Positions 24,140 through 32,219 of a DNA stretch of 64,000 nt are shown here, piece after piece. The stretch is from Mycolicibacterium sp. P1-18. GTDB lineage: Bacteria; Actinomycetota; Actinomycetes; Mycobacteriales; Mycobacteriaceae. How positions within the stretch are numbered: the stretch's first letter is position 1; every line of letters begins with the position of its first letter. The translations under genes and the position numbers were made by a program. The DNA lies in the NCBI RefSeq assembly GCF_008329535.1, contig NZ_NPKR01000008.1, positions 1 to 64,000 on the forward strand. Reading direction: 5' to 3'. The notes beneath the pieces were generated by a model. That model did no database searches. It was given only the letters and a program-made list of their open reading frames with translations, and was not told the origin of the DNA.

Positions 24140-24700
24140 ATGAAGGCATCCAACAACGTCAGGATCGCGACCGCGGCGGCAAGCTGCGCGTCGGGATTGT
24201 TCCTCGCGGTGATGGCCACGGCGTCGCCCGCGGGCGCCGATCCGGTCGTGCCGGCTCCGCCGCCGCCCGCACCGCTCGTGGTGCTGCCCGCACCGGGACC
24301 GCCGCCCGGACCGGACGCCATCGTCCAGGCCGCGGCGCCCGCGGATCCCGCCGTCCCCGGTGCGCTCGCGCCCGACGCCGCGCCGTTGCCGGCGCCGCCG
24401 CCGAACGGTGTGCCGCACCTCGCCAGCCCCGACGCGCTGCCCCCGGGTTCGACCCTGGATCCGCAGGGTCAGGATTCACCGAACGTCAGCTACCTCAAGG
24501 ACCTGTGGCAGGCCGTCCAGAACCACGAGATCAGTGGCAAGGAAGCGCTCATCATGGGGATGGCGCAGCGGGGGATGAACACGCCGATCCCCAACCAGGC
24601 TCCGGGACCGAACGTGCCGATCACCCCCGGTGACCCGGCGCTCGCGCCGCCACCGGCGCCGATGGTGCCCGCACCGCCGGCACCCGCCCCGACGCCCTAG
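24140..24700 (+). CDS. Secreted Pro/Ala-rich protein
   Basis: 186 residues from ATG 24140, preceded by AGGGGAAAGGGG. A signal peptide (about residues 1-34, cleavage near AGADP) is followed by a Pro/Ala/Val-rich repetitive region (PAPPPPAPLVVLPAP) and a more ordered central part YLKDLWQAVQNHEISGKEAL, then a Pro-rich tail. Codon use and composition are typical of mycobacterial exported Pro-rich antigens. There is no catalytic motif. The ordered segment resembles regions in several mycobacterial secreted proteins of unknown function. Confidence 0.78.
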   Translation: MKASNNVRIATAAASCASGLFLAVMATASPAGADPVVPAPPPPAPLVVLPAPGPPPGPDAIVQAAAPADPAVPGALAPDAAPLPAPPPNGVPHLASPDALPPGSTLDPQGQDSPNVSYLKDLWQAVQNHEISGKEALIMGMAQRGMNTPIPNQAPGPNVPITPGDPALAPPPAPMVPAPPAPAPTP

Positions 24701-24717
24701 TCGCCGTTCGGGTCGGG

Positions 24718-25554
24718 CTACCAGACCCGGACGTAGTCGACGAGCATGTCGGCCGGATAGGTGCCGCCGGTGGGGTCCCCGCCGCCGGAACCGGCGACCG
24801 CCAGGTTCACGATCGGGAACAGCGTGTAGCCCGGCGTGTTGAACGGCCAGTCGGGCAGGGCGCTGGCCGGCACGTCGAAGTAGGGCTGCGCGCCGTCGAC
24901 GTAGTCCTTCCAGAAGCGGATGCCGTTGGCGTCCCACTGTGTGCGCCAGGTGTGCCAGGCGCTGTCGACCGCGATGGTCTGACTCGAGTGCTCGCCGCCG
25001 TTGAGCTTGGCGTGCACCGTGGTTCCGGGCGCCCAGCTGCCGTTGCCGTACCACTCCATGATGTCGACCTCGCCACCGTTGACGGGGTTGTTGTTGGCCA
25101 GGTACCACGCCGGCCACGCGCCCGGGGTGAGGCAGTTCAGCTTGATCCGCGCCTCCCAGGTGGTCCCGATCGGGCCGCGATACTTGCCGAACAGCTTGCC
25201 GCTGTAGAAGGTGTTGCCGTCCTTGGCCGCGTGGAAGACCAGGTTGGACTTGCCGTCGAGGTAGACGTTGCGGCGGTCGTCGCGATACTGCCCGACGTTG
25301 CCGGGCAGCTCCCAGAACGTCGGGTCCTCCATCGACTCGCGCTCCGTCGCCGTCTCCCACTTGGAGCTGTCGGGCGCCGAGCCGGCCGGACCGTCGAACT
25401 CGTCGCGGAACAGGTACTTGACCGGTGGGGGAGCGGCCGGGAGATCCCGTGGAGCCGCATGCGCAGTGGCTCCGGGAAGGGCGACCGCGGCGCCGAGCAC
25501 GCCGATCCCCGTCATCAGCATCCGGCGTCGATCCATTTCAGGCATGCCGACCAT
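24718..25554 (-). CDS. Glycoside hydrolase family 16, Tat-exported (Rv0315-like)
   Basis: 278 residues from ATG 25554 (GGAG eight bases upstream); ATGs at 25545 and 25536 are alternatives. The twin-arginine-like start PEMDRRRMLMTG with a hydrophobic stretch and AHAA indicates export. The GH16 catalytic motif GGEVDIMEWYG (E-x-D-x-x-E: nucleophile and acid/base glutamates) is present, with KYLFRDEFDGPAGS at the start of the fold and LVDYVRVW at the end. Sequence and length closely resemble the M. tuberculosis immunogenic GH16 protein Rv0315. It should cleave a beta-1,3-type glucan or a related glycan; the natural substrate in mycobacteria is not settled. Confidence 0.88.
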   Translation of the reverse strand: MVGMPEMDRRRMLMTGIGVLGAAVALPGATAHAAPRDLPAAPPPVKYLFRDEFDGPAGSAPDSSKWETATERESMEDPTFWELPGNVGQYRDDRRNVYLDGKSNLVFHAAKDGNTFYSGKLFGKYRGPIGTTWEARIKLNCLTPGAWPAWYLANNNPVNGGEVDIMEWYGNGSWAPGTTVHAKLNGGEHSSQTIAVDSAWHTWRTQWDANGIRFWKDYVDGAQPYFDVPASALPDWPFNTPGYTLFPIVNLAVAGSGGGDPTGGTYPADMLVDYVRVW

Positions 25555-25583
25555 GTAAGTCGCTCCGTCGCACCGCGTGCAAG

Positions 25584-27821
25584 TCAGCCGAGCGTCGCCA
25601 CCGCCTCGACCCGGGCGGGAACGTGCTTGTGCCACGGCGTGCCGGCGTACGCGTCCCGCCAGTCGGTCGAGGTCAAGGCGTTCGGCGCGACGCCGGGCGT
25701 GCTCGAGGAGCCGTCGGCCTCCGTGTAGTCGACGCCGTAGCCGTTGGGCAGCGACACGTGACCGGCCAGCATGGTGTCGGTGATCTCGACGGTCGCCTCG
25801 GCCGTGCCCGCCGCCGTCGTGATCCGGGCACGTCCGCCCGCGGCCAGACCTATCGCGGTCGCGTCCTGCGGGCTGATCCGAAGCGCCCCCTCGACGTCGC
25901 GCGTGCGCCAGCGCGGATCGCGCAGGATGTCGTTGGCGGTGAAGGCCCGGCGCTCCCCGGCCGAGAGCACCATCGGGAACTCAGTGGAGGTCAGCGCCGT
26001 CGGTGCCGACCGCAGAGCCGCGACGTCGTCGAGCAACTCGGGTATCGAGACGGCGATCTTGCGGTCCGGATGGGTGATCAATGCGAAGTCGTCGGCGTAC
26101 TCGTGCACGGTGAAGGTCACTCCCGACTTCTGCGTCAGGATCGCCTCGAACAGCGCGTTGCCGTCGGCGTGGCCCGCGCGCCGCACCGCCTCCGGATAGG
26201 TCATGGCCGTCTTCTGGGCCAAGCCCCACAGCGCCGCCGCCCCGGCCAGACCCTCGGGCAGCGCCGGCCCCAGCGTCTCGTACAGCACGAAGGGCAGCAC
26301 CCGGCCCAGCCGCGGATTGGCACCGACCGCGCTCAGGAACGCCTGGGCGTAGGCGTCCAATCCCTCCGTCGCCGCGCGCCGCAGCGGAGCCAGCTCGGCG
26401 TCGTCGACCACGCCGAGGGCCCGGACCAGTCGCGCCCAGATCTCCGGCTCGGCCAGCGTGCCGGGCAACGGCTCCAGCACGGGGTGGCGCAGGTGAAACG
26501 TGTTGTGCGGGAACTCGAGATTGAAGAACGTGGCCTCGGGCTTCTCGAACTGACTCGCCGCCGGCAGCACGTAGTGGGCCAGCCGGGCGGTCTCGGTCAT
26601 CGCGACGTCGACGACGACGAGTAACTCCAGTGAGCGCAGCGCGTCGACCACCGCCGCCGAGTCGGCCACCGAATGCGCCGGGTTGCTGCTCTCCACGATC
26701 ATGGCGCGGATGCGGTCGGGGTGGTCGGTCAGGATCTCCTGGGGCACGACGTTGCTGGGCACCAGGCCCGCGATGATCGGGGCGCCGGTGACCGGCGTGC
26801 GGCCGACTCCCGAGGGGCTGAAGAGCGGCGCGAACGACGAATGCAGATGCTGCGCACCGCGTTTGGCGAAGTTGCCGGTGAGGATCCACAGCAGCTTGTT
26901 GAGGTAGGAGCACAGCGTGCTGTTGGGTGCCTGCTGGATGCCGAGGTCTTCGAACACCGACACGCTCGACGCCGAGGCGATCCGGCGGGACGCGGCGCGC
27001 AGCAACTGTTCGTCGACGCCGCACCGCTGCGCGTAGTCGCCGATCGGCACGTCGGCCAGCACCTCGCGGACCGCGTCGGCGCCGGTGACGTGCTCGGCAA
27101 GGAACGCCTCGTCGCAGAGCCCTTCCTGCACCAGCACGGCGGCGAGAGCCGCCAGGCACCACGCGTCGGTGCCCGGCCGGACGCGCAGGTGGAAGTCCGC
27201 CAGCTTGGCCGTGTCGGTGACCACCGGGTCGATCACGATCATCGAGCGGGCCGGGTCCTTGGCGATGTCGTTGAGCACCACCCGTGCGCGCGGAAAGCTC
27301 TGCGACATCCACGGGTTCTTGCCGACGAACACCGACACCTCGGCGTGCTCGAACTCACCGCGGGTGTGCCCACCGTAGAGGTGCGCGTCGACCCAGTGCT
27401 CGCCGGTCTTCTCCTGCGCCAACGCATTCGACCGGTAGCGCGAACCGATCGCCTTGAGGAACGCGCCGCTGTAGGCGCCGCCGAGGTGATTGCCCTGACC
27501 GCCGCCGCCGTAGTAGAAGACCTTGTCGCCGCCGTGCTCGTCGCGGATGGCGGCGAAGCCTGCGGCGATCTCGGCAATCGCGGTGTCCCAGTCGATCTCG
27601 TCGTAGCCGCCGTCGGGCCGGCGGCGCAGCGGCGAGGTCAGCCGGTTGCCGCTATTCTGGTAGTGGTCCAGCCGCAACGCCTTGTTGCACGTGTAGCCGT
27701 GCGACGCGGGGTGCTCCTTGTCGCCGCGGATCTTCACCAGGGTGCGGTCCTCGACCTGCACCACCACCCCGCAGTTGCACTCGCACAGGATGCAGGCGGT
27801 CGGTTGCCACTCAGCGGTCAT
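25584..27821 (-). CDS. Molybdopterin-dependent oxidoreductase (DMSO reductase family)
   Basis: 745 residues from ATG 27821. The N-terminal CILCECNCG plus GYTCNKA is a CxxCxxxC-type [4Fe-4S] ligand set, followed by DMSO-reductase-family features: KVFYYGGGGQGNHLGGAY, IVIDPVVTDTAKLADFHLRVRPGTDAWC, NFAKRGAQHLH and a C-terminal molydopterin-binding domain (RAFTANDILRDPRW to PNALTSTDWRDAYAG). The overall length is near 750, without signal peptide, so it is probably cytosolic. No Rieske or cytochrome subunit gene is adjacent. Its start overlaps the 3' end of the TetR gene by 11 bases, which suggests TetR control of the enzyme. The substrate is unknown. Confidence 0.85.
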   Translation of the reverse strand: MTAEWQPTACILCECNCGVVVQVEDRTLVKIRGDKEHPASHGYTCNKALRLDHYQNSGNRLTSPLRRRPDGGYDEIDWDTAIAEIAAGFAAIRDEHGGDKVFYYGGGGQGNHLGGAYSGAFLKAIGSRYRSNALAQEKTGEHWVDAHLYGGHTRGEFEHAEVSVFVGKNPWMSQSFPRARVVLNDIAKDPARSMIVIDPVVTDTAKLADFHLRVRPGTDAWCLAALAAVLVQEGLCDEAFLAEHVTGADAVREVLADVPIGDYAQRCGVDEQLLRAASRRIASASSVSVFEDLGIQQAPNSTLCSYLNKLLWILTGNFAKRGAQHLHSSFAPLFSPSGVGRTPVTGAPIIAGLVPSNVVPQEILTDHPDRIRAMIVESSNPAHSVADSAAVVDALRSLELLVVVDVAMTETARLAHYVLPAASQFEKPEATFFNLEFPHNTFHLRHPVLEPLPGTLAEPEIWARLVRALGVVDDAELAPLRRAATEGLDAYAQAFLSAVGANPRLGRVLPFVLYETLGPALPEGLAGAAALWGLAQKTAMTYPEAVRRAGHADGNALFEAILTQKSGVTFTVHEYADDFALITHPDRKIAVSIPELLDDVAALRSAPTALTSTEFPMVLSAGERRAFTANDILRDPRWRTRDVEGALRISPQDATAIGLAAGGRARITTAAGTAEATVEITDTMLAGHVSLPNGYGVDYTEADGSSSTPGVAPNALTSTDWRDAYAGTPWHKHVPARVEAVATLG

Positions 27822-28380
27822 CTCGGGTGCTCCCCATCTCGGTGTGCAGCAACGCCGCCAGTTGGCGGTGCGTCGAATCCAGGGGCGTGACGTCACGGGT
27901 CGCCCTGGCGATCACGATGGCGCCCTCGACGGCGGAGGTGAGGAAGACCGACAGCTCGCGTGCGCGGGCCTCGTCGACGCCGTCTGCGACGAAGCGGTCG
28001 ACGATCAAGTCGTGCCATCGGGTGAAGGCCGCACCGGCCCGTTCCAGCACCTGTCCGTTGTCGGCCTCGACGGCCACCGCCACCACGGGGCAGCCGGCGC
28101 GGAAGTCGGTCGCCAGCAGCGCCTCGCGGAACCTGGCCACGACGGCGTCGAGCAGTTCGAATGAGGTTGCCGCGCCGGAGATTTGGTCAGCGACGTGGTC
28201 GGCCGCGAAGTCGACGGCCTCACTGAGCAACTGGGTGCGGCCACCGGGGAAGTGGTGATACGCCGAACCGCGCGGTGCGCCGCTGTGCGCCAGGACGTCG
28301 GAGATCGCCGTCGCCTGGGCGCCGCGTTCCCGGATCAACAGGGCCGCCGACATGATCATGCGTTCGCGGGGAGTCGCCAT
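27811..28380 (-). CDS. TetR/AcrR-family transcriptional regulator
   Basis: 189 residues from ATG 28380; an in-frame ATG at 28392 would place four extra residues inside the operator. The N-terminal HTH (IMSAALLIRERGAQATAISDVLAHSGAPRGSAYHHF) with SAYHHFPGG is typical of the LmrA/YxaF-like branch. The C-terminal domain binds an unknown ligand. Its 3' end overlaps the start of the molybdopterin oxidoreductase, so the two form a coupled unit. A 20-base palindrome immediately upstream (28381-28400) is its likely operator. Confidence 0.85.
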   Translation of the reverse strand: MATPRERMIMSAALLIRERGAQATAISDVLAHSGAPRGSAYHHFPGGRTQLLSEAVDFAADHVADQISGAATSFELLDAVVARFREALLATDFRAGCPVVAVAVEADNGQVLERAGAAFTRWHDLIVDRFVADGVDEARARELSVFLTSAVEGAIVIARATRDVTPLDSTHRQLAALLHTEMGSTRDDR

Positions 28381-28400
28381 TATGTAGAGCACTATACATA
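28381..28400. promoter_or_regulatory. Palindromic operator at the TetR gene start
   Basis: TATGTAGAGCACTATACATA is a near-perfect 20-base inverted repeat (16 of 20 positions symmetric; TATGTA/TACATA outer arms). It abuts the ATG of the TetR gene, so repressor binding would block transcription or initiation of the TetR-molybdopterin unit. TATGTA/TACATA-type arms recur in operators of LmrA/YxaF-type TetR proteins. Confidence 0.72.
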
Positions 28401-28424
28401 GAACGACGGGCGTCGAGAACGCAA

Positions 28425-28459
28425 TCAGGGCTGCGATTCACGACGAACCGCAGCCCTGA
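28425..28459 (-). terminator. Stem-loop downstream of the nitronate monooxygenase gene
   Basis: TCAGGGCTGCG (28425-28435) pairs perfectly with CGCAGCCCTGA (28449-28459) around a 13-base loop. It lies between the monooxygenase stop (28478) and the TetR operator, so it probably ends transcription of the monooxygenase gene, read on the minus strand. There is no T-run, as is common in high-GC actinobacteria. Confidence 0.6.
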
Positions 28460-28477
28460 GCGCAGTGTGGAAGAGGT

Positions 28478-29611
28478 CTAGACGCCGGCGGCCTCGTTGA
28501 GGTCGTTGAGAACCCCGGTGGCTTCGAGGTACTCCTGCACCCAGCGCTCGATGACCACCGAGGTGCGCTCCACCTTGGTGAATTGGCCGACCACCTGGCC
28601 GACCGGGTTGAACGCCACGTCGACGGTCTCGTCGGGGTACTTGTGCGTCGCCGACACCGCGAGGCCGGACACCATGAACTGCAGTGGCATCCCGAGGGGC
28701 TTGGGGTTGTCCGGGTTCTCCCACGCCTCGGTCCAGTCGTTCTTCAGCATCCGGGCGGGCTTGCCGGTGAACGAGCGGCTGCGCACGGTGTCGCGGCTGC
28801 CCGCCTTCACGTAGGCGGCCTGCTGCACGGGCGTGTTCTCGGCCTCTTCGACCATCAACCACTGCGAACCGGTCCACGCTCCCTGCGCGCCGAGTGCCAG
28901 GGCGGCCGCGATCTGCTGGCCGCTGCCGATGCCACCGGCCGCCAGCACGGGGACGGGCGCGATCTCCTTGACCACCTGGGGCCACAGCACGATCGAGCCG
29001 ATCTCGCCGCTGTGCCCGCCGGCCTCGCCGCCCTGGGCGATGACGATGTCCACGCCCGCGTCGGCGTGCTTGCGCGCCTGGCTCGGCGACCCGCACAGCG
29101 CGGCCACCTTGCGGCCCTCGGCGTGGATGTGCTCGATCATGTCCCTCGGCGGGGTACCGAGCGCGTTGGCGATCAGCGTCATCTTCGGGTGCTTGAGCGC
29201 CACCTCGACCTGGGGCGTGGCGGTCGCCTCCGTCCAGCCGAGCAGCTTGAGCGTGCTCTCGTTGTCCTCGGTGGTCAGCGGGACGCCGTGGTCGGTGAGG
29301 ATCTTCTTGGCGAAGTCGAGGTGCTCCTGGGGCACCATGTCGACGAGCATCTTCGTCAACTCGTCGGCGGACAGGTTGGAGTCCATGCCCTCGTACTTGT
29401 TGGGGATGACGATGTCGACGCCGTAGGTGTGGTCGCCGATGTGGTCGTCGATCCAGTTCAGCTCCACCTCGAGCTGCTCGGGGCTGAAGCCCACCGCGCC
29501 GAGGACCCCGAACCCGCCCGCCTTGCTGACCGCGACCACCACGTCGCGGCAGTGGGTGAAGGCAAAGATCGGAAACTCGATCCCTAGTTGATCGCAGAGG
29601 GGAGTGTGCAT
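28478..29611 (-). CDS. Nitronate monooxygenase family protein (Rv1533-like)
   Basis: 377 residues from ATG 29611 with GAGGAG upstream. The FMN-dependent 2-nitropropane-dioxygenase fold is shown by FPIFAFTHCRDVVVAVSKAGGFGVLGA, VIAQGGEAGGHSGEIG and PVPVLAAGGIGSGQQIAAALALGAQG, with VGQFTKVERT at the C-terminus. Mycobacterial members of this group include Rv1533, whose sequence as I recall it is close. They are FMN oxidases of nitronates or related oxidoreductases; some act in steroid-ring catabolism. A near-perfect KstR-type operator lies 44 bases upstream, suggesting control by the cholesterol regulator. Confidence 0.86.
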   Translation of the reverse strand: MHTPLCDQLGIEFPIFAFTHCRDVVVAVSKAGGFGVLGAVGFSPEQLEVELNWIDDHIGDHTYGVDIVIPNKYEGMDSNLSADELTKMLVDMVPQEHLDFAKKILTDHGVPLTTEDNESTLKLLGWTEATATPQVEVALKHPKMTLIANALGTPPRDMIEHIHAEGRKVAALCGSPSQARKHADAGVDIVIAQGGEAGGHSGEIGSIVLWPQVVKEIAPVPVLAAGGIGSGQQIAAALALGAQGAWTGSQWLMVEEAENTPVQQAAYVKAGSRDTVRSRSFTGKPARMLKNDWTEAWENPDNPKPLGMPLQFMVSGLAVSATHKYPDETVDVAFNPVGQVVGQFTKVERTSVVIERWVQEYLEATGVLNDLNEAAGV

Positions 29612-29654
29612 GGGGGTCGCTCCTCGAGGTGGCGTTCGGTGTCACGGGCCAAAC

Positions 29655-29668
29655 TGAAACGTGTTCTA
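29655..29668. promoter_or_regulatory. KstR-type operator upstream of the nitronate monooxygenase gene
   Basis: TGAAACGTGTTCTA matches TnnAACnnGTTnnA completely. It lies 44 bases before the monooxygenase start and 99 bases before the plus-strand hypothetical gene at 29767, so both genes could be affected. It has the same core as the site before cyp125. Confidence 0.78.
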
Positions 29669-29766
29669 GTTTAGTACCTTGGACCGATTGCCGTGGCGAC
29701 CGGGCGCAATCGCCTTACGATGGGCCCACTCGATCGCCGGAGCACGTCGACCGCGAAGGGCACGCC

Positions 29767-30399
29767 GTGACGCACTGGCTCGACCACTCGCTGGTGCTGG
29801 CGTCGGACTACCGCGTCTCCCATCCCGAACGCGTCGGGCCGCTGCTCGAGCGACTCGACTCCGCCCTGGCCGACGTCGGGGCCCACCACGTGCTGGTCTA
29901 CGGCTCGACGACCGACCCGGAGCGCGTCCTCGTGGTGATCGCCCTCCACGCCCGCGAACCGCTGCTCGACATCCTGCGGTCCCGCGTCTTCTTCGAATGG
30001 TTCGACGCCGTCGGCGTGGACGACATCCCCGCCGTCTTCGCCGGCGAACTCCTCGAACGGCTCACCACCAGTCCTGAACCGCCGGCCACCGTCCCGGAGG
30101 TGGTGGTGTCGACGGTGACGCCCGTCGACGACCTCGCGGCGTTGCGCGACCACGTCAACGAGACCGGCGACGACATGCGTCGGGCGGGCGTGCGCAGGCT
30201 GTCGGTCTTCAGCGCCCTGGACGACCCGCTGGAGGTGATGATGCTGTTGCAGATCGACGACGAGGAGCACGCCCACCACTGGTTGCAGTACTCCGAACTG
30301 GCCGCCGAGTGGCTGACCAAGGCCGGCGTCGGCGCCTACCCGCCGGTGTTCGTCGGACGCCTCCAGAGCTTGGTCCGCGTCGACCCGCGACGGCCCTGA
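29767..30399 (+). CDS. Conserved hypothetical protein (Rv1531-like neighbour of the nitronate monooxygenase)
   Basis: 210 residues from GTG 29767. There are no membrane helices. It begins VTHWLDHSLVLASDYRVSHPERVG and contains GAHHVLVYGSTTDPERVLVVIAL, then VSTVTPVDDLAALRDHV and FSALDDPLEVMMLLQIDDEEHAHHWL, giving two similar ferredoxin-like/ABM-like halves. Function is unknown. The gene next to Rv1533 in M. tuberculosis is, as I recall, also a hypothetical of similar sequence, which would support conserved synteny. Its last 64 bases overlap the end of the convergent HAD gene. Confidence 0.68.
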   Translation: MTHWLDHSLVLASDYRVSHPERVGPLLERLDSALADVGAHHVLVYGSTTDPERVLVVIALHAREPLLDILRSRVFFEWFDAVGVDDIPAVFAGELLERLTTSPEPPATVPEVVVSTVTPVDDLAALRDHVNETGDDMRRAGVRRLSVFSALDDPLEVMMLLQIDDEEHAHHWLQYSELAAEWLTKAGVGAYPPVFVGRLQSLVRVDPRRP

Positions 30400-31118
30400 T
30401 CGACGTCGACCCGCAGCACCGGCCACCCCCTGCGGAGCGCCTCGGCGGCCAGCCCGGACCGCGGGTTGACCGGCCGGGGGTGGCCGATCACCCGCATCAG
30501 CGCGACGTCCTCGTCACCGTCGGCGTAGAAGTAGCTGCACGCGAGGTCGACGCCGCAACCGTCGGCGAATCGGCTGACCGCCGCGGCCTTGCTGGGACCC
30601 CACACCACGGGCGCGACGATGCCGCCGGTCAGCAGCCCGTCGTCGTCGACCTCGAAGTGGTTGCAGATGACGGTGTCGACGCCGAGGAAGCGCGCGACCG
30701 GTTCGGCGTGAATCGTCAACGCCGAGGAGCTGACCACCACGGTGTGGCCGCAGTCCTGATGGGCACGGACCACGTCGCGCATCTGTGGGTAGACCCGGGG
30801 CTCGATGTGGCGGCGAAACAGATACTCGCCGAGCTCGTCGAGGTCGGCGATCGAATCGCCGCGCAGGTAGCCCGCCGCGCGCACCACCAGGCGCTGGAAC
30901 TCCATCCGTCCCAGCCGGTACCGCAGCGACGCTTCGAGGACGCCGAGCATCTCGCCGATGCTGGCCTGACGGGCGTGCACGCGGTGCCCCGCGTGTGCGG
31001 TCGCCGTGAATCCCGACACCAGCGTGCCGTCCAGGTCGAAGAAGGCGCCGACCTGCGGGCCTCTCGGCGCTGCGGCGATCTCCTCCAGCAGGAGCGCGAC
31101 GGACTGGGCGGAGTTCAT
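30336..31118 (-). CDS. HAD-IB family phosphatase (SerB-like hydrolase)
   Basis: 260 residues from ATG 31118. The HAD motifs are clear: FFDLDGTLVSG (motif I, nucleophile and acid Asp), VVVSSSALTIHAE (motif II Ser), and YFYADGDEDVALM (motif IV), with KAAAVSRF (motif III Lys) between. The helical cap is of the HAD-IB/SerB type. Similar domains in mycobacteria occur at the N-terminus of acyltransferases, but here the phosphatase stands alone. The substrate is a phosphoester; phosphoserine or lysophosphatidate are the commonest for the subgroup. Its 3' end overlaps that of the convergent gene by 64 bases. Confidence 0.82.
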   Translation of the reverse strand: MNSAQSVALLLEEIAAAPRGPQVGAFFDLDGTLVSGFTATAHAGHRVHARQASIGEMLGVLEASLRYRLGRMEFQRLVVRAAGYLRGDSIADLDELGEYLFRRHIEPRVYPQMRDVVRAHQDCGHTVVVSSSALTIHAEPVARFLGVDTVICNHFEVDDDGLLTGGIVAPVVWGPSKAAAVSRFADGCGVDLACSYFYADGDEDVALMRVIGHPRPVNPRSGLAAEALRRGWPVLRVDVDQGRRGSTRTKLWRRPTNTGG

Positions 31119-31335
31119 GTGACTCCAGGTATACAGGGGGTGGCGGCCGCCGCGATCCGGTGGCCCCCATGGGCTCGACGGTGCGAACCACCCGGCTGAT
31201 AGGGACTACAGACCGCCCATCGGATAGGTTCGGGGTCGGCGGTTTCAAATTTGCGCCGGGTTCAGCCAGAGCCCCAGCGAACGAGAATCACGGCGCCGCG
31301 CAATTCTTGCCGCGGTTGAACATGGAAGACGGGCT
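31119..31335. other. Intergenic region upstream of the anti-sigma pair; no gene seen
   Basis: 217 bases between the HAD gene and the STAS gene. I see no credible coding frame. A GGTTT at about 31238 followed by GGGTTC is spaced only 12 bases, too short for a SigF promoter. The stretch before the TTG start is AT-richer than its surroundings and probably holds the promoters of the flanking genes. Confidence 0.5.
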
Positions 31336-31725
31336 TTGAACGAACAACGGGAATCGACTGACGCCACCTCGACGGCAACCGGCTCGACCTGCGAAGTCAC
31401 CGAACGACTGATCGGTGAGGTCGCGGTAGTCGCCACCTCGGGTGTCGTCGACATGATCACGGCGCCTCAACTCGAGGACGCCATCACCGCAGCACTGGCC
31501 AAGTCGCCTGCGGGTCTCGTCGTGGACTTGACCGAGGTCGAGTTCCTGGCGTCGGCGGGCATGGGCGTGCTCGTCGCCGCACACGACGCCGCACCCGAGG
31601 GCGTCGCCCTGCTGATCGTCGCCGACGGCCCGGCCACCAGTCGGCCGCTCAAGCTGGTCGGCATCGCCGACATCATGCCGCTGCACGCGACCCTGGACGA
31701 GGCGCTCGCGACCTTCACGGCCTGA
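31336..31725 (+). CDS. STAS-domain anti-anti-sigma factor
   Basis: 129 residues from TTG 31336. A Thr/Ser-rich N-terminus precedes one STAS domain with VAVVATSGVVDMITAPQLEDAI and the switch-site region DLTEVEFLASAGMGVLVAAHD, in which the Ser of the SAG motif is the usual phosphorylation target of SpoIIAA/RsbV-type proteins. When dephosphorylated it would bind and inactivate the anti-sigma kinase encoded just downstream. No sigma-factor gene is adjacent, so the controlled sigma (SigF-type in most mycobacteria) is elsewhere. 43 bases separate it from the kinase gene. Confidence 0.82.
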   Translation: MNEQRESTDATSTATGSTCEVTERLIGEVAVVATSGVVDMITAPQLEDAITAALAKSPAGLVVDLTEVEFLASAGMGVLVAAHDAAPEGVALLIVADGPATSRPLKLVGIADIMPLHATLDEALATFTA

Positions 31726-31768
31726 GCGCGCATAGACGGCGACGCTATTGGGTACCTCCCCCTCTGCG

Positions 31769-32212
31769 ATGATCGACTCAATCTCCAAGACAGTCTCCAG
31801 CGCAGAACGCTTCGAACGAGTGGGCGTGCCTGCGGAGCCAAGCGCGGCTGCCCACACCCGTGACGACTTCTCGCGGTGGCTGCAGGGCACCTTCGATCTC
31901 GATCCGTACAAGGCCAACGATCTGGTGCTGGCGATCTATGAGGCACTCGCCAACACCGCGGAGTTCGCCTACCTGTCGACCGGCTACGTCGGCACCATGG
32001 ACCTGCGTGCGGCCCACGATCCCACCGAGTCGGCGCTGTCGGTCGTCGTGGCCGATCGCGGTCGGTGGCGCACCGCCCCGTCGCACCCCGCCGACCGCAG
32101 CCGCGGTCGGGGCATCGCGCTGATGAAGGCGCTGTCGGACAAGTCGTCGATTCAGACCTCCACCACCGGCACCACGGTCCGCCTCGTCTGGACCGGCATC
32201 CGGCGGCGCTGA
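31769..32212 (+). CDS. RsbW-type anti-sigma factor (GHKL ATPase)
   Basis: 147 residues from ATG 31769; TTG 31748 is an alternative start and no strong ribosome site marks either. The HATPase fold is seen in NDLVLAIYEALANTAEFAY (N-box, E and N present but the usual His replaced by Phe), VVVADRGRW (G1-like box) and SRGRGIALMKALSD (G2 box). These proteins bind and inhibit a sigma factor and phosphorylate the STAS partner. Together with the preceding gene it makes a partner-switching module that lacks a local sigma factor. Confidence 0.75.
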   Translation: MIDSISKTVSSAERFERVGVPAEPSAAAHTRDDFSRWLQGTFDLDPYKANDLVLAIYEALANTAEFAYLSTGYVGTMDLRAAHDPTESALSVVVADRGRWRTAPSHPADRSRGRGIALMKALSDKSSIQTSTTGTTVRLVWTGIRRR

Positions 32213-32219
32213 CACCCGG

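Noticed and set aside
24709..24729. Short inverted repeat CGGGTC/GACCCG between the Pro-rich gene and the GH16 gene
   Set aside because: The stem is only 6 bp with a 9-base loop and no T-run. It is too weak to call a terminator.
31238..31260. GGTTT followed by GGGTTC upstream of the STAS gene, resembling a SigF promoter
   Set aside because: The spacer is 12 bases, shorter than the 15-17 needed.
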